A stretch of DNA of 64,000 nt from Candidatus Cryptobacteroides faecipullorum (GCA_017694885.1 JADIMH010000022.1:1-64000); one strand, 5' to 3'. Shown: positions 51,770 through 61,139, counted from the stretch's first letter. The notes: generated from the sequence alone by a model not told the origin. A program made the numbers and translations.

Positions 51770-53089
51770 TTACCTGCGGCGGCGCATCATGTTGGCAAGA
51801 TTGCCTGTCATGACATTCTTCATCACCTTCCTGGTGTCTTCGAACTGTTTGAGAAGCCTGTTTACTTCGGCAACGGATGTACCGCTTCCGTCCGCTATAC
51901 GCTTGCGGCGGCTGCCGTTTATGATTTCCGGCCTTTCACGCTCCTGGGGAGTCATCGACAGGATTATCGCTTCGATACCCTTGAACGCATCGTCCTTGAT
52001 TTCCACGTCTTTGAGGGCCTTGCCCATACCAGGTATCATTGAGGCGAGATCCTTTATGTTTCCCATCTTTTTCACCTGCTGGATCTGATCGTAGAAATCC
52101 GATATGGTGAACTGGTTCTTGGCCAGTTTCTTTTTCAGTTTGCGGGCCTGCTCTTCATCGAACTGCTCCTGTGCCTTTTCCACGAGCGTAACGACATCTC
52201 CCATTCCGAGGATACGGTCGGCTATACGCTTTGGGTGGAATACGTCAAGAGCTTCCATTTTCTCGCCCGTGCTCACGAACTTGATCGGCTTTCCTACCAC
52301 AGCCTTGATGGAAAGGGCGGCGCCACCACGGGTGTCACCGTCCATCTTGGTGAGGACTACGCCGTCGAAGTCGAGCCTGTCGTTGAACGCCTTGGCTGTC
52401 TCTACCGCATCCTGTCCCGTCATGGCATCCACTACGAAAAGGGTCTCGGTAGGCTTTACAGCCGAATGTACCGCAGCGATCTCGTCCATCAGTTCCTGAT
52501 CGACCGCAAGACGTCCGGCAGTATCTATTATTACCGCCGAGAAGCCTTCCTTCTTTGCATATGCCACGGCATTCCTTGCCACCTTTACAGGATCTTTCTC
52601 ATCCGGCTCCGAATAGACAGGTACGCCTACCTGGTCTCCGAGGACCTTCAACTGGTCGATGGCGGCAGGTCTGAATGTGTCGCAGGCGGCGAGGAGCACC
52701 TTCATTCCCCTCTTGCTCTTTATGTACAGGGCGAGCTTTCCGGAGAAAGTGGTCTTACCTGAACCGTTCAGACCGGCAACCAGCACCACTCCCGGCTGCC
52801 CCTTGACGTTGATATCGCTGGATTCGCTCCCCATCAGGGCGGCAAGTTCATCATGGACGATCTTGACCATCATCTGCTCCGGCTTCACCGCCGTAAGCAC
52901 ATTCTGCCCAAGCGCCTTGGCCTTCACGTCATCGCAGAACTGCTTCGCTATCTTATAACTGACATCGGCATCCAGAAGGGCGCGTCTGATGTCTTTCAGT
53001 GTTTCGGCTACATTGATTTCGGTGATCTTGCCTTCACCTTTAAGTATCTTGAACGAACGTTCAAGGCGGTCAACTAAGTTTTCGAACAT
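51770..53089 (-). CDS. ffh: Signal recognition particle protein Ffh
   Basis: 439 aa. N domain at 1-90, G domain with VAGLNGSGKTTFSGKLA (G1), DTFRPAAIDQLK (G2), DTAGRL (G3) and TKMDGDTRGGAALS (G4 region), then the methionine-rich M domain (IPGMGKALKDVEIKD..., EFEDTRKVMKNVM). Binds 4.5S RNA and signal sequences to deliver nascent membrane proteins to FtsY. Three nt after lysA, likely cotranscribed with it. Confidence 0.97.
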   Translation of the reverse strand: MFENLVDRLERSFKILKGEGKITEINVAETLKDIRRALLDADVSYKIAKQFCDDVKAKALGQNVLTAVKPEQMMVKIVHDELAALMGSESSDINVKGQPGVVLVAGLNGSGKTTFSGKLALYIKSKRGMKVLLAACDTFRPAAIDQLKVLGDQVGVPVYSEPDEKDPVKVARNAVAYAKKEGFSAVIIDTAGRLAVDQELMDEIAAVHSAVKPTETLFVVDAMTGQDAVETAKAFNDRLDFDGVVLTKMDGDTRGGAALSIKAVVGKPIKFVSTGEKMEALDVFHPKRIADRILGMGDVVTLVEKAQEQFDEEQARKLKKKLAKNQFTISDFYDQIQQVKKMGNIKDLASMIPGMGKALKDVEIKDDAFKGIEAIILSMTPQERERPEIINGSRRKRIADGSGTSVAEVNRLLKQFEDTRKVMKNVMTGNLANMMRRRR

Positions 53090-53092
53090 ATG

Positions 53093-54304
53093 TTATAATC
53101 TTTTAAAATAATCGATAAAATGCGGTGCGTTTTCCAGTTCGTCTGAAAATACAGCGGGAGCGAAATCCCTGAGGTTGTACCTGCTGGCCATCACCTGTCC
53201 GTATGCTCCGGCGCTCCTTATCGCCATCAGGTCTCCCCTGACGCTCAGCGGCAGCAGCCTTCCCTGCCCCCAGACATCGCTGGACTCGCATACAGGTCCC
53301 ACGACATCGTAAGCCTGCATTTCGGAAAAACCTTTCCTGAAACATGAAGAAAGGTTCTCGATTTTATGGTAGGCCCCGTACAGGGCAGGACGTATCAGAT
53401 CGTTCATGCCGGCATCGAGTATCAGGAAGTTCTTCGTTTCTCCGCTCTTGACGAAAAGCACGCGGGAAATCAGTGTTCCGCACTGGGCAACGACCGAGCG
53501 TCCCGGTTCCAAATGGAGACGCTGGCCCGGACGGCGCCTGTATCCTGAGATGATTGTCCTGAACCAGTCTTCAAAAGGTGCGACAGGACAGGAATCCGGG
53601 TCTTCATAGTCTATTCCGAGACCTCCGCCGAAGTCCACATTGTCCACTTTCAAGCCTTTGTCCTCGAAATAAGAGATGATTTCATCGACTCTCCGGGCTT
53701 CCAGGGAGAAAACGTCCCTGACTTCCGTGATCTGGGACCCGATATGGAAATGCAGGCCGGTAAAGTCTATGTTACCGCACCGTCCCAACAGGTCGACCAT
53801 GGCATCGAACTCATGACGGGCGATACCGAATTTGTTTTCGAACAGACCCGTAGTCACGTACTTATGGGTATGGGCATCGATATTCGGATTTATCCTCGCC
53901 GCTACCCTCGCCCTCAGTCCGAAGGCTGCGGCCATGGCATTGATCACATATATCTCATGCAGGGATTCGCAGTTGAACGCTTCGATTCCGGCATTCAGGG
54001 CTTCATGGATCTCCCTGTCGCTCTTGCCTACTCCGGCAAATACTATCCTGCCGGCAGGGAAACCGCACTCCAAAGCCCTCCGCACCTCGTTCCCGCTCAC
54101 GCAGTCCGCACCGATGCCGCTTCCCGCTATGGTCTCGAGGATGCGCCTTTCCACATTGGCCTTTACGGCATAATGGACATCTATTCCATATTTCCGGGAA
54201 AGGGATGCAAGGGTATCTACGGTATGGCCAAGCAACTCCATATCGTAATAATAGAAAGGAGTGGCGATCTGCTCGAATTTCTCTATGAATGCCGGGTCAA
54301 TCAT
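53093..54304 (-). CDS. lysA: Diaminopimelate decarboxylase
   Basis: 403 aa from MIDPAFIEKFEQIATPFYYYD (ATG at 54304); the track start would run back through the promoter. The PLP lysine is in VHYAVKANVERRIL, GANxFG replaced by DFGGGLGIDYEDP, LEPGRSVVAQCG, and a C-terminal catalytic GPVCESSDVWG, which carries the active-site cysteine. Converts meso-diaminopimelate to lysine. Slightly shorter than E. coli LysA (420). Adjacent to the deoxyhypusine-synthase-like gene on the other strand, which also uses an amine substrate. Confidence 0.95.
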   Translation of the reverse strand: MIDPAFIEKFEQIATPFYYYDMELLGHTVDTLASLSRKYGIDVHYAVKANVERRILETIAGSGIGADCVSGNEVRRALECGFPAGRIVFAGVGKSDREIHEALNAGIEAFNCESLHEIYVINAMAAAFGLRARVAARINPNIDAHTHKYVTTGLFENKFGIARHEFDAMVDLLGRCGNIDFTGLHFHIGSQITEVRDVFSLEARRVDEIISYFEDKGLKVDNVDFGGGLGIDYEDPDSCPVAPFEDWFRTIISGYRRRPGQRLHLEPGRSVVAQCGTLISRVLFVKSGETKNFLILDAGMNDLIRPALYGAYHKIENLSSCFRKGFSEMQAYDVVGPVCESSDVWGQGRLLPLSVRGDLMAIRSAGAYGQVMASRYNLRDFAPAVFSDELENAPHFIDYFKRL

Positions 54305-54327
54305 AAAATTTAAGTGCAAAACGGTTG

Positions 54328-54335
54328 CAAAAATA
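54328..54335 (-). promoter_or_regulatory. -7 element of lysA-ffh promoter
   Basis: Reverse-strand TATTTTTG about 24 nt upstream of the lysA ATG. A clear -7 match, with no TTG at the right spacing. A short palindrome actttgtcaaagt (54369-54381) lies between lysA and the divergent gene and might be an operator. Confidence 0.45.
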
Positions 54336-54429
54336 GGGAAAAAATCGTTAATTCGCGCTTTGAATCTTGACTTTGTCAAAGTTCACGGGACAAATTGGAA
54401 AAAATACTAAAAATCTGATTGTTAGAACA

Positions 54430-55404
54430 ATGGAAAAAGGACCGATTTCACAGTTCATCACCCACCACTACCGTCATTTCAACTCTGCAGCCCTCGTAGA
54501 CGCTGCAAAGGCTTATGACGAACACATGAACAGGGGCGGGAAAATGATGTTGGCAATGGCCGGCGCCATGAGTACGGCCGAACTCGGACTCTCTCTCGCA
54601 GAGATGATCCGTCAGGATAAGTTCCAGATAGTTTCATGCTCGGCAAACAACCTTGAGGAAGATATCATGAACCTGGTGGCACACTCCCACTATTACAGGG
54701 TTCCAGGCTATAGGGATCTCACTCCTGCCCAGGAAAAAGAGCTCCTCGACAACCACATGAACCGTGTCACCGACACATGCATTCCCGAGGAGGAGGCATT
54801 CCGCCGTCTCGAGCACCATCTTCTCGAAGTATGGAAGGATATGCAGGCAAAAGGCGAAAGGCTCCTTCCTTATCAGGTGATGTACAGGCTTCTGCGCAGC
54901 GGTGTGCTTGAGCAGTACTACGAGATCGACCCTAAGGACAGCTGGGTGCTTGCAGCATGCGAAAAGAACATTCCTATCGTCGTTCCTGCATGGGAAGACA
55001 GCACGACAGGAAACATTTTCGCCGCACACTGCATCAAAGGCGAGCTCGATCCGCATATAATAAAGAACGGTATCGAGACCATGATGTTCCTTACCGACTG
55101 GTACAAGAACAACTCGGGCGGAGAAGGCGTAGGCTTCTTCCAGATCGGCGGCGGTACTGCAGGAGACTTCCCTATCTGCGTGGTTCCTATGATGGAACAG
55201 GATCTGGGATGGACCGGTACTCCGCTCTGGAAATACTTCTGCCAGATTTCCGACAGTACCACTTCCTACGGTTCATATTCAGGAGCAGTCCCTAACGAGA
55301 AGATCACCTGGGGCAAGCTGGATGTGGATACTCCGAGGTTCATCGTCGAGTCCGATGCAACTATCGTGGCGCCGCTGATGTTTGCCTATATTCTCGGCTG
55401 GTAA
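54430..55404 (+). CDS. Deoxyhypusine synthase-like protein (probable homospermidine or related polyamine synthase)
   Basis: 324 aa from MEKGPISQFITHHYRHFN (ATG at 54430). The family pattern is clear: ADLV-like start AALVDAAKAYDEHMNRGGKMMLAMAGAMSTAELG, SCSANNLEEDIMNLV, VPAWEDSTTGN, GFFQIGGGTAGDFPIC, and near the end PNEKITWGKLDVD, the WGK loop that carries the catalytic lysine in deoxyhypusine synthase. Bacteria lack eIF5A, so bacterial members transfer a 4-aminobutyl group from spermidine or putrescine to another amine (inference). Divergent from lysA. Confidence 0.9.
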   Translation: MEKGPISQFITHHYRHFNSAALVDAAKAYDEHMNRGGKMMLAMAGAMSTAELGLSLAEMIRQDKFQIVSCSANNLEEDIMNLVAHSHYYRVPGYRDLTPAQEKELLDNHMNRVTDTCIPEEEAFRRLEHHLLEVWKDMQAKGERLLPYQVMYRLLRSGVLEQYYEIDPKDSWVLAACEKNIPIVVPAWEDSTTGNIFAAHCIKGELDPHIIKNGIETMMFLTDWYKNNSGGEGVGFFQIGGGTAGDFPICVVPMMEQDLGWTGTPLWKYFCQISDSTTSYGSYSGAVPNEKITWGKLDVDTPRFIVESDATIVAPLMFAYILGW

Positions 55405-55409
55405 CCTAT

Positions 55410-55610
55410 CAGAATCAGACATAATGCTGATTTCCGCGTTATGCTTGTTCCTCATATCCTCATTACCTGCAGGTAACTCCGGTATTCGGAACGGCGCATG
55501 CCTTGAAATCGCCTATTATCTCTGATTCTGCCATTTCATATAGCATGAGGACGACTCAAACGGGTACTTTCTTCGTTACGCTTGAAATTCCTCCTTTTGA
55601 GTCGCCTCAT
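55410..55610. other. Inverted repeats between the DHS-like gene and the AraC gene
   Basis: The 244-bp gap holds a distant 10-bp perfect inverted pair (cagaatcaga 55410-55419 / tctgattctg 55521-55530) and a longer imperfect stem atgaggacgactcaaa (55545-55560) / tttgagtcgcctcat (55596-55610) with one bulge. No U run follows the first; after the second comes ttaagaaaaagattttt. These could terminate the DHS-like transcript or form the leader of the AraC gene. No ORF with family features. Confidence 0.5.
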
Positions 55611-55648
55611 TTAAGAAAAAGATTTTTAACCGATTTTCAGTTTTTGCT

Positions 55649-56818
55649 GTGAGTTCCTCTTACCTGCTTGACACACAAGCTTTCCATCTATACTCGCTTA
55701 TAGTGGCATCGACTCTGGCGCTGATACTTCTACTTATCAGGATTCCAAAGACAGAATATGCAAAGAAACTGGCGAGATCGAAATATACCATAGCCACCAG
55801 CTACATGATCGGAGCATTTACGTTCGGATATGCATTCTACAATGCCGATGCGCCGATGTTCGAGGAATTCTCTACCATTACGATGCTGATCGTATGCGCG
55901 TTCATTTCCATCATCGTATCGTTCTCCCTCATTAACCTGCTGATGCCGAGATTCATCGACGGAGGTAAATTCCTCGTAAGCATCTTTCTGGTTTTTGTAG
56001 CCAGTGTCATCCTGGTAGAATCTTTCTTTTCGGGAAATACCAGGCTCCATAAGATTACACTGTATGTCGGAGTAGCGCTTTTTGTCGTGCAGAACTGCTC
56101 GCTGATCGTAATTTTCGACAGGGCCTACAAGCGGTCGATCAGTCTGCTGGAAAAATACTATGATGAAGACGAGGAGCATAAGATCAAATGGATCAGATTC
56201 TGCTATATCCTTACCATGCTCACGGCAATGTTCATCCTTGTCTATGTTTTCCTGCCGGACAAGGGATTCATCAGACTGTATATGTTCTTCTATATCCTGT
56301 ATATGATCTATTTTGCAGGAAACTACATTTCATTTCTCGGAAGCCACAAGCTGCTTCTGGATGCAGTAGGGCACTATGCGCTTTCAGAGCAGAATCCCAT
56401 ATTCCAGAAAAAAAGGAAATCAAGGCAGGGTGCAGGCTCCGCTTCAGGCACGGCGAAAGAAGACGACAGTTTTTCCCGGCTGGAAAAATCCCTTGAAAAA
56501 TGGGTAAAGGAAAAGAAGTACCGCGAGTATGACAAAAGCCGGGAGGAAACCGCCCGCGAACTCGGAACGACGAAAGAGATACTGCAGATGTATTTTACGG
56601 ACAGGCTCGGAATGGATTTCCGCAGCTGGCGCACCGATCTGAGGATAAAGGAGGCCAAAGAACTGCTGCTGAAGCACAAGGACTATTCGGTCAATTTCAT
56701 CGCAGAGGCGGTAGGATTCAGCGACAGATCCAATTTCCACCGCCAGTTCACCAAGTCCGTAGGATGCTCCCCTAAAGAGTGGAGGGACACCGAAGGACAT
56801 CCTGAAACCAGAGCATAA
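55649..56818 (+). CDS. Membrane-anchored AraC-family transcription regulator
   Basis: 389 aa from a GTG start at 55649; no suitable ATG precedes it. Residues about 10-245 contain six or seven hydrophobic segments. After a charged linker, residues about 275-385 carry the AraC double helix-turn-helix (MDFRSWRTDLRIKEAKELLL, DYSVNFIAEAVGFSDRSNFHRQFTKSVGCSPKEW, in part). This design, a membrane sensor joined to a DNA-binding AraC domain, recurs in Bacteroidota. Ligand and targets are unknown. Stop codon lies within the terminator stem. Confidence 0.85.
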   Translation: MSSSYLLDTQAFHLYSLIVASTLALILLLIRIPKTEYAKKLARSKYTIATSYMIGAFTFGYAFYNADAPMFEEFSTITMLIVCAFISIIVSFSLINLLMPRFIDGGKFLVSIFLVFVASVILVESFFSGNTRLHKITLYVGVALFVVQNCSLIVIFDRAYKRSISLLEKYYDEDEEHKIKWIRFCYILTMLTAMFILVYVFLPDKGFIRLYMFFYILYMIYFAGNYISFLGSHKLLLDAVGHYALSEQNPIFQKKRKSRQGAGSASGTAKEDDSFSRLEKSLEKWVKEKKYREYDKSREETARELGTTKEILQMYFTDRLGMDFRSWRTDLRIKEAKELLLKHKDYSVNFIAEAVGFSDRSNFHRQFTKSVGCSPKEWRDTEGHPETRA

Positions 56819-56860
56819 ATAATAAATCCTGCTCTTGAGAAGGCAGGATTTATTATTTAT
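56815..56860. terminator. Bidirectional intrinsic terminator
   Basis: A perfect 18-bp inverted repeat, ataaataataaatcctgc (56815-56832) / gcaggatttattatttat (56843-56860), with a 10-nt loop and A/T-rich flanks on both sides, lies between the convergent AraC and DUF4301 genes. It overlaps the AraC stop codon (56816-56818). Confidence 0.85.
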
Positions 56861-56897
56861 AGAAAATCTCAAGCTTCCGCCAGGAGTGGCAAAAGGC

Positions 56898-58466
56898 CTA
56901 TTGATGGGCCGGACGCAACAGATCAAGGACAGTCTTCACAGGATTGAACGTCTCTGACGGCACCTCTACGAACAAAGTATTCCAGTCGCTCATGGATCCG
57001 TTCCAGAGTCCCGGAAGTTCGAGTGCCTTCAGTTCGCGGCCCTGATAACTCTTAGAGCTTATGAAACCTGCTTCATGGTCTACATGCTGCTGAAGATCGA
57101 AGCTATTCCCTTTATAGTCATGCAGACAGCATACGATATCCACAGGATTGAAATGGGTGGCTTCAGAAAGTGCTTTGCGGGCCGTTTCGTCAGCCATGTT
57201 GATCTGTACCCCCTCAAGGATCTGGAGCGATGTAGAGCCGTCTTTTTCACAAATGATGAACGGGCCGCCTCCGGGCTCGCCTTCATTCTTGACCATTCCG
57301 CAAACACGGATAGGACGGTCGAGCTTGCGGCGGATCATCATGACCCTCGACTTGCAGTCCGTGCTTTCAGGCAGGCTGATGCACAGTTCCTTCTCCAGGA
57401 ACTCCTGGATATCGTTGCACAGCAGCTGGCATTCCGGTTTCATATAGACCTCGTCCTTCCCTACAGGGTTACAGCCGGACAGATAAGGTTCCGGATACGA
57501 GACGTAGTTCTCTGTGACTGCATCGAGTTCACGCAAATACCCGAATATCCTGTCCCTCAGCTCCAGACACTTGCCCATAAGGACTTTCTTGTATTTGGCG
57601 GTTGCCGGAAGGTACCTGTCATGGGCGACATTGTCTATATTCTTGATGGAAACGAGCTCCTCTTTCAGGGCGTTGAGATTGTTCAGCAAGGCGCCATGTC
57701 CGGCAGGACGGAAAAGGAGCGAATCGGTCTCGGTACGGAACGGATTGTTGTTGACATCTACGGCAACGGTATCGGTGGCCTTGTCCTGATAGGTGAAGAC
57801 GACATTGTACCTTACGCCGAAACGTTTCTCGTACTTTTCCTTTACCGAATCAAAAACGGCGCGGAAAAGATGTTCATGTTCAGGAGAGATGGTCACCACT
57901 ACATTTGCAGTGCCGTCTGCGTTTCTCATATATTCCTGCGCCTCGACCAGATGCTCTTCAAACGCCGTACGCACTTCGTCCGCATACCTGTGGAACTTTA
58001 TGACGCCTTTCGGCTTGGATCCGTAGCCCAGCGGTTCTTCTTTCAGTGTCTTTTCAAGAACCGTCTCCATGTACCCGTCAGTAGAGGATGCCTCTCCGTA
58101 AATGGCCTTATCATAAAAAGCGAATTTCTCTATGTTCTCTACGAACCTGCGTGCAGGTGACCCTTCGGCAAGTCCTTTGCCTTCTTTCAGTGAATCGAGT
58201 CCGGCAAAAAGGTCCTTGAACATACGGGAAGCCGCTCCGGAAGCCGGCACGAACTTGCATTTCCCGTCGACATGCGCCGATTCGTAATATCTTACGGCTT
58301 CATCGGCCTCTTTTTCCGTCAGAACGGATATGCCTTTCTGAGGAGTTGCCGGTGCGCTGATCTTCATCCACGGAAAGCCTTTCTTGAATCTTTCAATCTG
58401 CTGTTCGACGACAGCTGCAGATGAACCCCTTGATTCTATCTGCTTCAAATCATCCGAATTGAACAT
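56898..58466 (-). CDS. DUF4301 family protein
   Basis: 522 aa from MFNSDDLKQIESRG (ATG 58466); the track start is 11 residues longer. Recognisable family parts: FVPASGAASRMFKDLF, KGVIKFHRYADEVRTAFEEHL, VTISPEHEHLFRAVFD, and FRPAGHGALLNNLN. The ASGAASRM/PAGHGAL pattern recalls sugar-nucleotidyltransferase-like folds, so a nucleotidyl or phosphoryl transfer role is conceivable, but the function is not established to my knowledge. 29 nt downstream of pdxB, possibly cotranscribed. Confidence 0.9.
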   Translation of the reverse strand: MFNSDDLKQIESRGSSAAVVEQQIERFKKGFPWMKISAPATPQKGISVLTEKEADEAVRYYESAHVDGKCKFVPASGAASRMFKDLFAGLDSLKEGKGLAEGSPARRFVENIEKFAFYDKAIYGEASSTDGYMETVLEKTLKEEPLGYGSKPKGVIKFHRYADEVRTAFEEHLVEAQEYMRNADGTANVVVTISPEHEHLFRAVFDSVKEKYEKRFGVRYNVVFTYQDKATDTVAVDVNNNPFRTETDSLLFRPAGHGALLNNLNALKEELVSIKNIDNVAHDRYLPATAKYKKVLMGKCLELRDRIFGYLRELDAVTENYVSYPEPYLSGCNPVGKDEVYMKPECQLLCNDIQEFLEKELCISLPESTDCKSRVMMIRRKLDRPIRVCGMVKNEGEPGGGPFIICEKDGSTSLQILEGVQINMADETARKALSEATHFNPVDIVCCLHDYKGNSFDLQQHVDHEAGFISSKSYQGRELKALELPGLWNGSMSDWNTLFVEVPSETFNPVKTVLDLLRPAHQ

Positions 58467-58495
58467 AATCTTCGATATTATTAGTTTAGTGTAAT

Positions 58496-59542
58496 TCAAT
58501 CAATATAGATCTCACGCCTGTACTTGTACCCGGAACGCAGCTGTTCGAATCTTTCGGGCTGCATTCTGAGCATGAAATCATCTGTAAATATAGGGTAGTT
58601 GTACTGAAGCACCGATGTTATCTCGCCCTGGTTCATTCCTCGAAGGTCCAGCTTCACCGGTTCATAGTCGGATGACTCCGGCTCGGGAAAAAAATCATAC
58701 AGAGGCTCTATCCCGAAATGTCTGGCGACAGCCCTTACTGAAAAGGCCGTTCCGTTCTGCTTGCCCTGATACGAGTACCCGGCTATATGCGGAGTGGCGA
58801 TATCCGCCATCTCGAGCAGTTTCCTGTTGATGTCCGGCTCGTTGTTCCATGTATCTATAATCACAGGCCCGAGTTTCGGGATCGCCTCCATAAGGGCGTC
58901 CTCGTCTACGATCTCCCCTCTTGCAGCATTTATGAAAAAAGCCCCCGGACGCATCATCGCAAAGAATCCTGCATCGGCCATCCTGCGCGTGGTATCGTCC
59001 AGCGGAGTATGTATTGTGACTATATTTGAACTTGACAGAAGATGCTCCAGCGAAGTGAAGGCCCCAGGGCCTTCTGCCGCCTCTCTCGGAGGGTCATACC
59101 TGAGGACATCGAATCCGAGGTGCTCTGCCATATGTTCGACTTTCTTTCCGACATTGCCGACACCTATTATTCCCATCACCGGAGAATCGAGCTTGATGAA
59201 TTTACGTGAAGCGGTACCGTAAAGGGCCGAGAATACGTACTGCATCACACCTCCGGCATTGCATCCTTCCGCGTTATGGACTTCTATCCCGTGTTCGGCG
59301 CAATACCGGAAATCTATGTGGTCCGTCCCTATCGTTGCCGTCGCGATCATGCTTACACCCGTACCGTCAAGCAAATCCGCATTGCACCTGGTCCTTGTAC
59401 GTATTATCAGCGCGTCTGCCGTCAGGACATCATTCCGGGATATATCCTTGCCGTCGATATAAGTGACATCGGCATACGGCTCGAAAACACCTTTGAGAAA
59501 CGGAATGTTCCTGTCCGCTACTATTCTTATCTTCCTTTCCAT
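58496..59542 (-). CDS. pdxB: Erythronate-4-phosphate dehydrogenase
   Basis: 348 aa. D-isomer 2-hydroxyacid dehydrogenase with RIVADRNIPFLKGVFEPY at the start (typical PdxB), TATIGTDHIDFRYC, GNVGKKVEHMAEHLGFDVLRYDP (NAD domain, in part), IVTIHTPLDD, INAARGEIVDE, and HIAGYSYQGKQNGT with the catalytic histidine. Second step of the DXP-dependent vitamin B6 pathway. The dimerisation tail is shorter than in E. coli (378 aa), common in Bacteroidota. Confidence 0.94.
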   Translation of the reverse strand: MERKIRIVADRNIPFLKGVFEPYADVTYIDGKDISRNDVLTADALIIRTRTRCNADLLDGTGVSMIATATIGTDHIDFRYCAEHGIEVHNAEGCNAGGVMQYVFSALYGTASRKFIKLDSPVMGIIGVGNVGKKVEHMAEHLGFDVLRYDPPREAAEGPGAFTSLEHLLSSSNIVTIHTPLDDTTRRMADAGFFAMMRPGAFFINAARGEIVDEDALMEAIPKLGPVIIDTWNNEPDINRKLLEMADIATPHIAGYSYQGKQNGTAFSVRAVARHFGIEPLYDFFPEPESSDYEPVKLDLRGMNQGEITSVLQYNYPIFTDDFMLRMQPERFEQLRSGYKYRREIYID

Positions 59543-59600
59543 AACAACCTGTAAAGTTAGGAAGAATTAACGATATGGCTTTAATTTTCCAGTTAATTTT

Positions 59601-59984
59601 TTATCTCAGGACAATATCCTTGACAAAGACCGTCTTGCCTTCTTCCCTGACAAACAGTTCGTCTTTCATAAGGAAATCATTCATGAGTTCCAGTATCCTT
59701 GTCTTCTGCAGGAAAAGCCGGTTTCTGACTACGGATGAAGTGATGCTGCAATACAGCACGTTGTTCTTAAGGTATTTGCCTGAGGTGTACCGTGCGGCTC
59801 CCGAAGCCTGGTCCCAGGCATCGAAGATGCGCTGGCGGTTCAGGCCGCTTGCGAGTTTCATTTCATCGATGAACCGTCTTACAAGCTCGTCCATCGAATA
59901 TGCCTCTTTTCTGGAGAGGCGGCCTGCGGGATTTCCTCCCTTTCCGGATTTGGTTGGTCTGTCCATGTGCCCTGCCTTTGTCAT
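59601..59984 (-). CDS. DUF721 domain protein (DciA-like)
   Basis: 127 aa. Basic N-terminal tail followed by the DUF721 core (DAWDQASGAARYTSGKYLKNNVLYCSITSS, in part; LRNRLFLQKTRILELMND), as in DciA, a predicted loader of the DnaB helicase found beside recF/dnaA in many bacteria. Its ATG overlaps the recF stop by 4 nt, supporting a replication/repair role. The exact start could be residue 7 (MDRPTKS). Confidence 0.85.
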   Translation of the reverse strand: MTKAGHMDRPTKSGKGGNPAGRLSRKEAYSMDELVRRFIDEMKLASGLNRQRIFDAWDQASGAARYTSGKYLKNNVLYCSITSSVVRNRLFLQKTRILELMNDFLMKDELFVREEGKTVFVKDIVLR

Positions 59985-61114
59985 GCTTCCGGAAGATCCT
60001 CATCCTCAGGAAGTCCTCCGCTTAAACGGAACTCTCCTGCAGAAACCTCGAAATATGCCCTGTCTTCCGTAATCCGGTCGACGATGCCGGCCATGCGCAC
60101 CTTGTTGCTGTCCGTAATGAATATCTGGCCGAAATCGCTGCCGGACACCATGGACAGAAGGTTGGATATGCGATTCATGTCCAGTTTGTCGAATACGTCA
60201 TCGAGCAGCAGAAGCGGAGCGAAGCCGCAGCAGCGTTTCATGATCTCGTACTGGGCGAACTTCAATGACACCAAAAAGGATTTCTGCTGGCCCTGGGAAC
60301 CGCATTTGCGGATAGGCCAGCCGTTCATTGAAAATTCGAAATCGTCCCTCTGGATCCCCGCCGAAGTATATTTCAGTATCCTGTCCTTCTCATATGAAGA
60401 GGCAAGTAGATCAGCCAGGGCTCCCTTTTCCAGATCGGACCGATAGCAAACATCCACCTGTTCGGAACCACCGGACAGCATTCTGTAATACTCTGATATT
60501 ACAGGCCTTATATCATCGGTAAATTTTTTGCGCGCTTCATATACCGGCTCTGCATAGGCCTGCAGTCTGGAGTCGAACACGGAAAGGAGGTCCCGGTCTG
60601 TCTGAAGTTCCTTCAGCATCCTGTTCCGCTGCTGCAGAAGTCTGTTATACTGCTGCAGGGAAGCGAGGTATTCCCTGTCCATCTGTGAAAGGACGGAATT
60701 GACGAACCTGCGTCTCTCTTCTCCTGATTCGCTAATAAGGGATATGTCTTCCGGAGAAACCATGACCACGGGGAGGACGCCTATGTGCGAGGACACCTTG
60801 CCGTATGGCTTGTCGTCCCTCCGGACCTTCTTTTCTCCCGTGAGGTCCACCTGTATGGAAAACCTGCTTTCAAGAGAGTTCGGCATGAGATAGGTGCCGC
60901 AGATGGAAAATGACGATGTTCCGTATCTGAAATTATACCTGTCGGTCGAAGAAAATGCGCTTTTGGTCATCGACAGGTAATAGATTGCATCCAGAAGGTT
61001 GGTCTTCCCTTCTCCGTTATTCCCGGAAATGCAGTTGAGGTTGGGCGAAAATTCAAGCTCCTGGAGCCTGATGTTCCTGAAATCGGCTACGGTGATCTTT
61101 TCCAGTATAGGCAT
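59981..61114 (-). CDS. recF: DNA replication and repair protein RecF
   Basis: 377 aa. Walker A in ISGNNGEGKTNLLDAIYYLSM (in part NNGEGKTNLLDA), Q-loop region GTYLMPNSLES, signature GSQGQQKSFLVSLKFAQ and Walker B PLLLLDDVFDKLD. Helps load RecA at gapped DNA. Overlaps the DUF721 gene by 4 nt at its end. Divergent from the TPR gene with a 113-nt shared promoter region. Confidence 0.96.
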   Translation of the reverse strand: MPILEKITVADFRNIRLQELEFSPNLNCISGNNGEGKTNLLDAIYYLSMTKSAFSSTDRYNFRYGTSSFSICGTYLMPNSLESRFSIQVDLTGEKKVRRDDKPYGKVSSHIGVLPVVMVSPEDISLISESGEERRRFVNSVLSQMDREYLASLQQYNRLLQQRNRMLKELQTDRDLLSVFDSRLQAYAEPVYEARKKFTDDIRPVISEYYRMLSGGSEQVDVCYRSDLEKGALADLLASSYEKDRILKYTSAGIQRDDFEFSMNGWPIRKCGSQGQQKSFLVSLKFAQYEIMKRCCGFAPLLLLDDVFDKLDMNRISNLLSMVSGSDFGQIFITDSNKVRMAGIVDRITEDRAYFEVSAGEFRLSGGLPEDEDLPEA

Positions 61115-61131
61115 AGACGTTAAAATTCTTG

Positions 61132-61139
61132 CAAATATA
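61132..61139 (-). promoter_or_regulatory. -7 element of recF promoter
   Basis: Reverse-strand TATATTTG 18 nt upstream of the recF ATG. Good -7 match; no clear -33 TTG. Confidence 0.45.

Noticed and set aside
57075-58160. 361-aa plus-strand ORF
   Set aside because: Antisense to the DUF4301 gene, which has clear family motifs.
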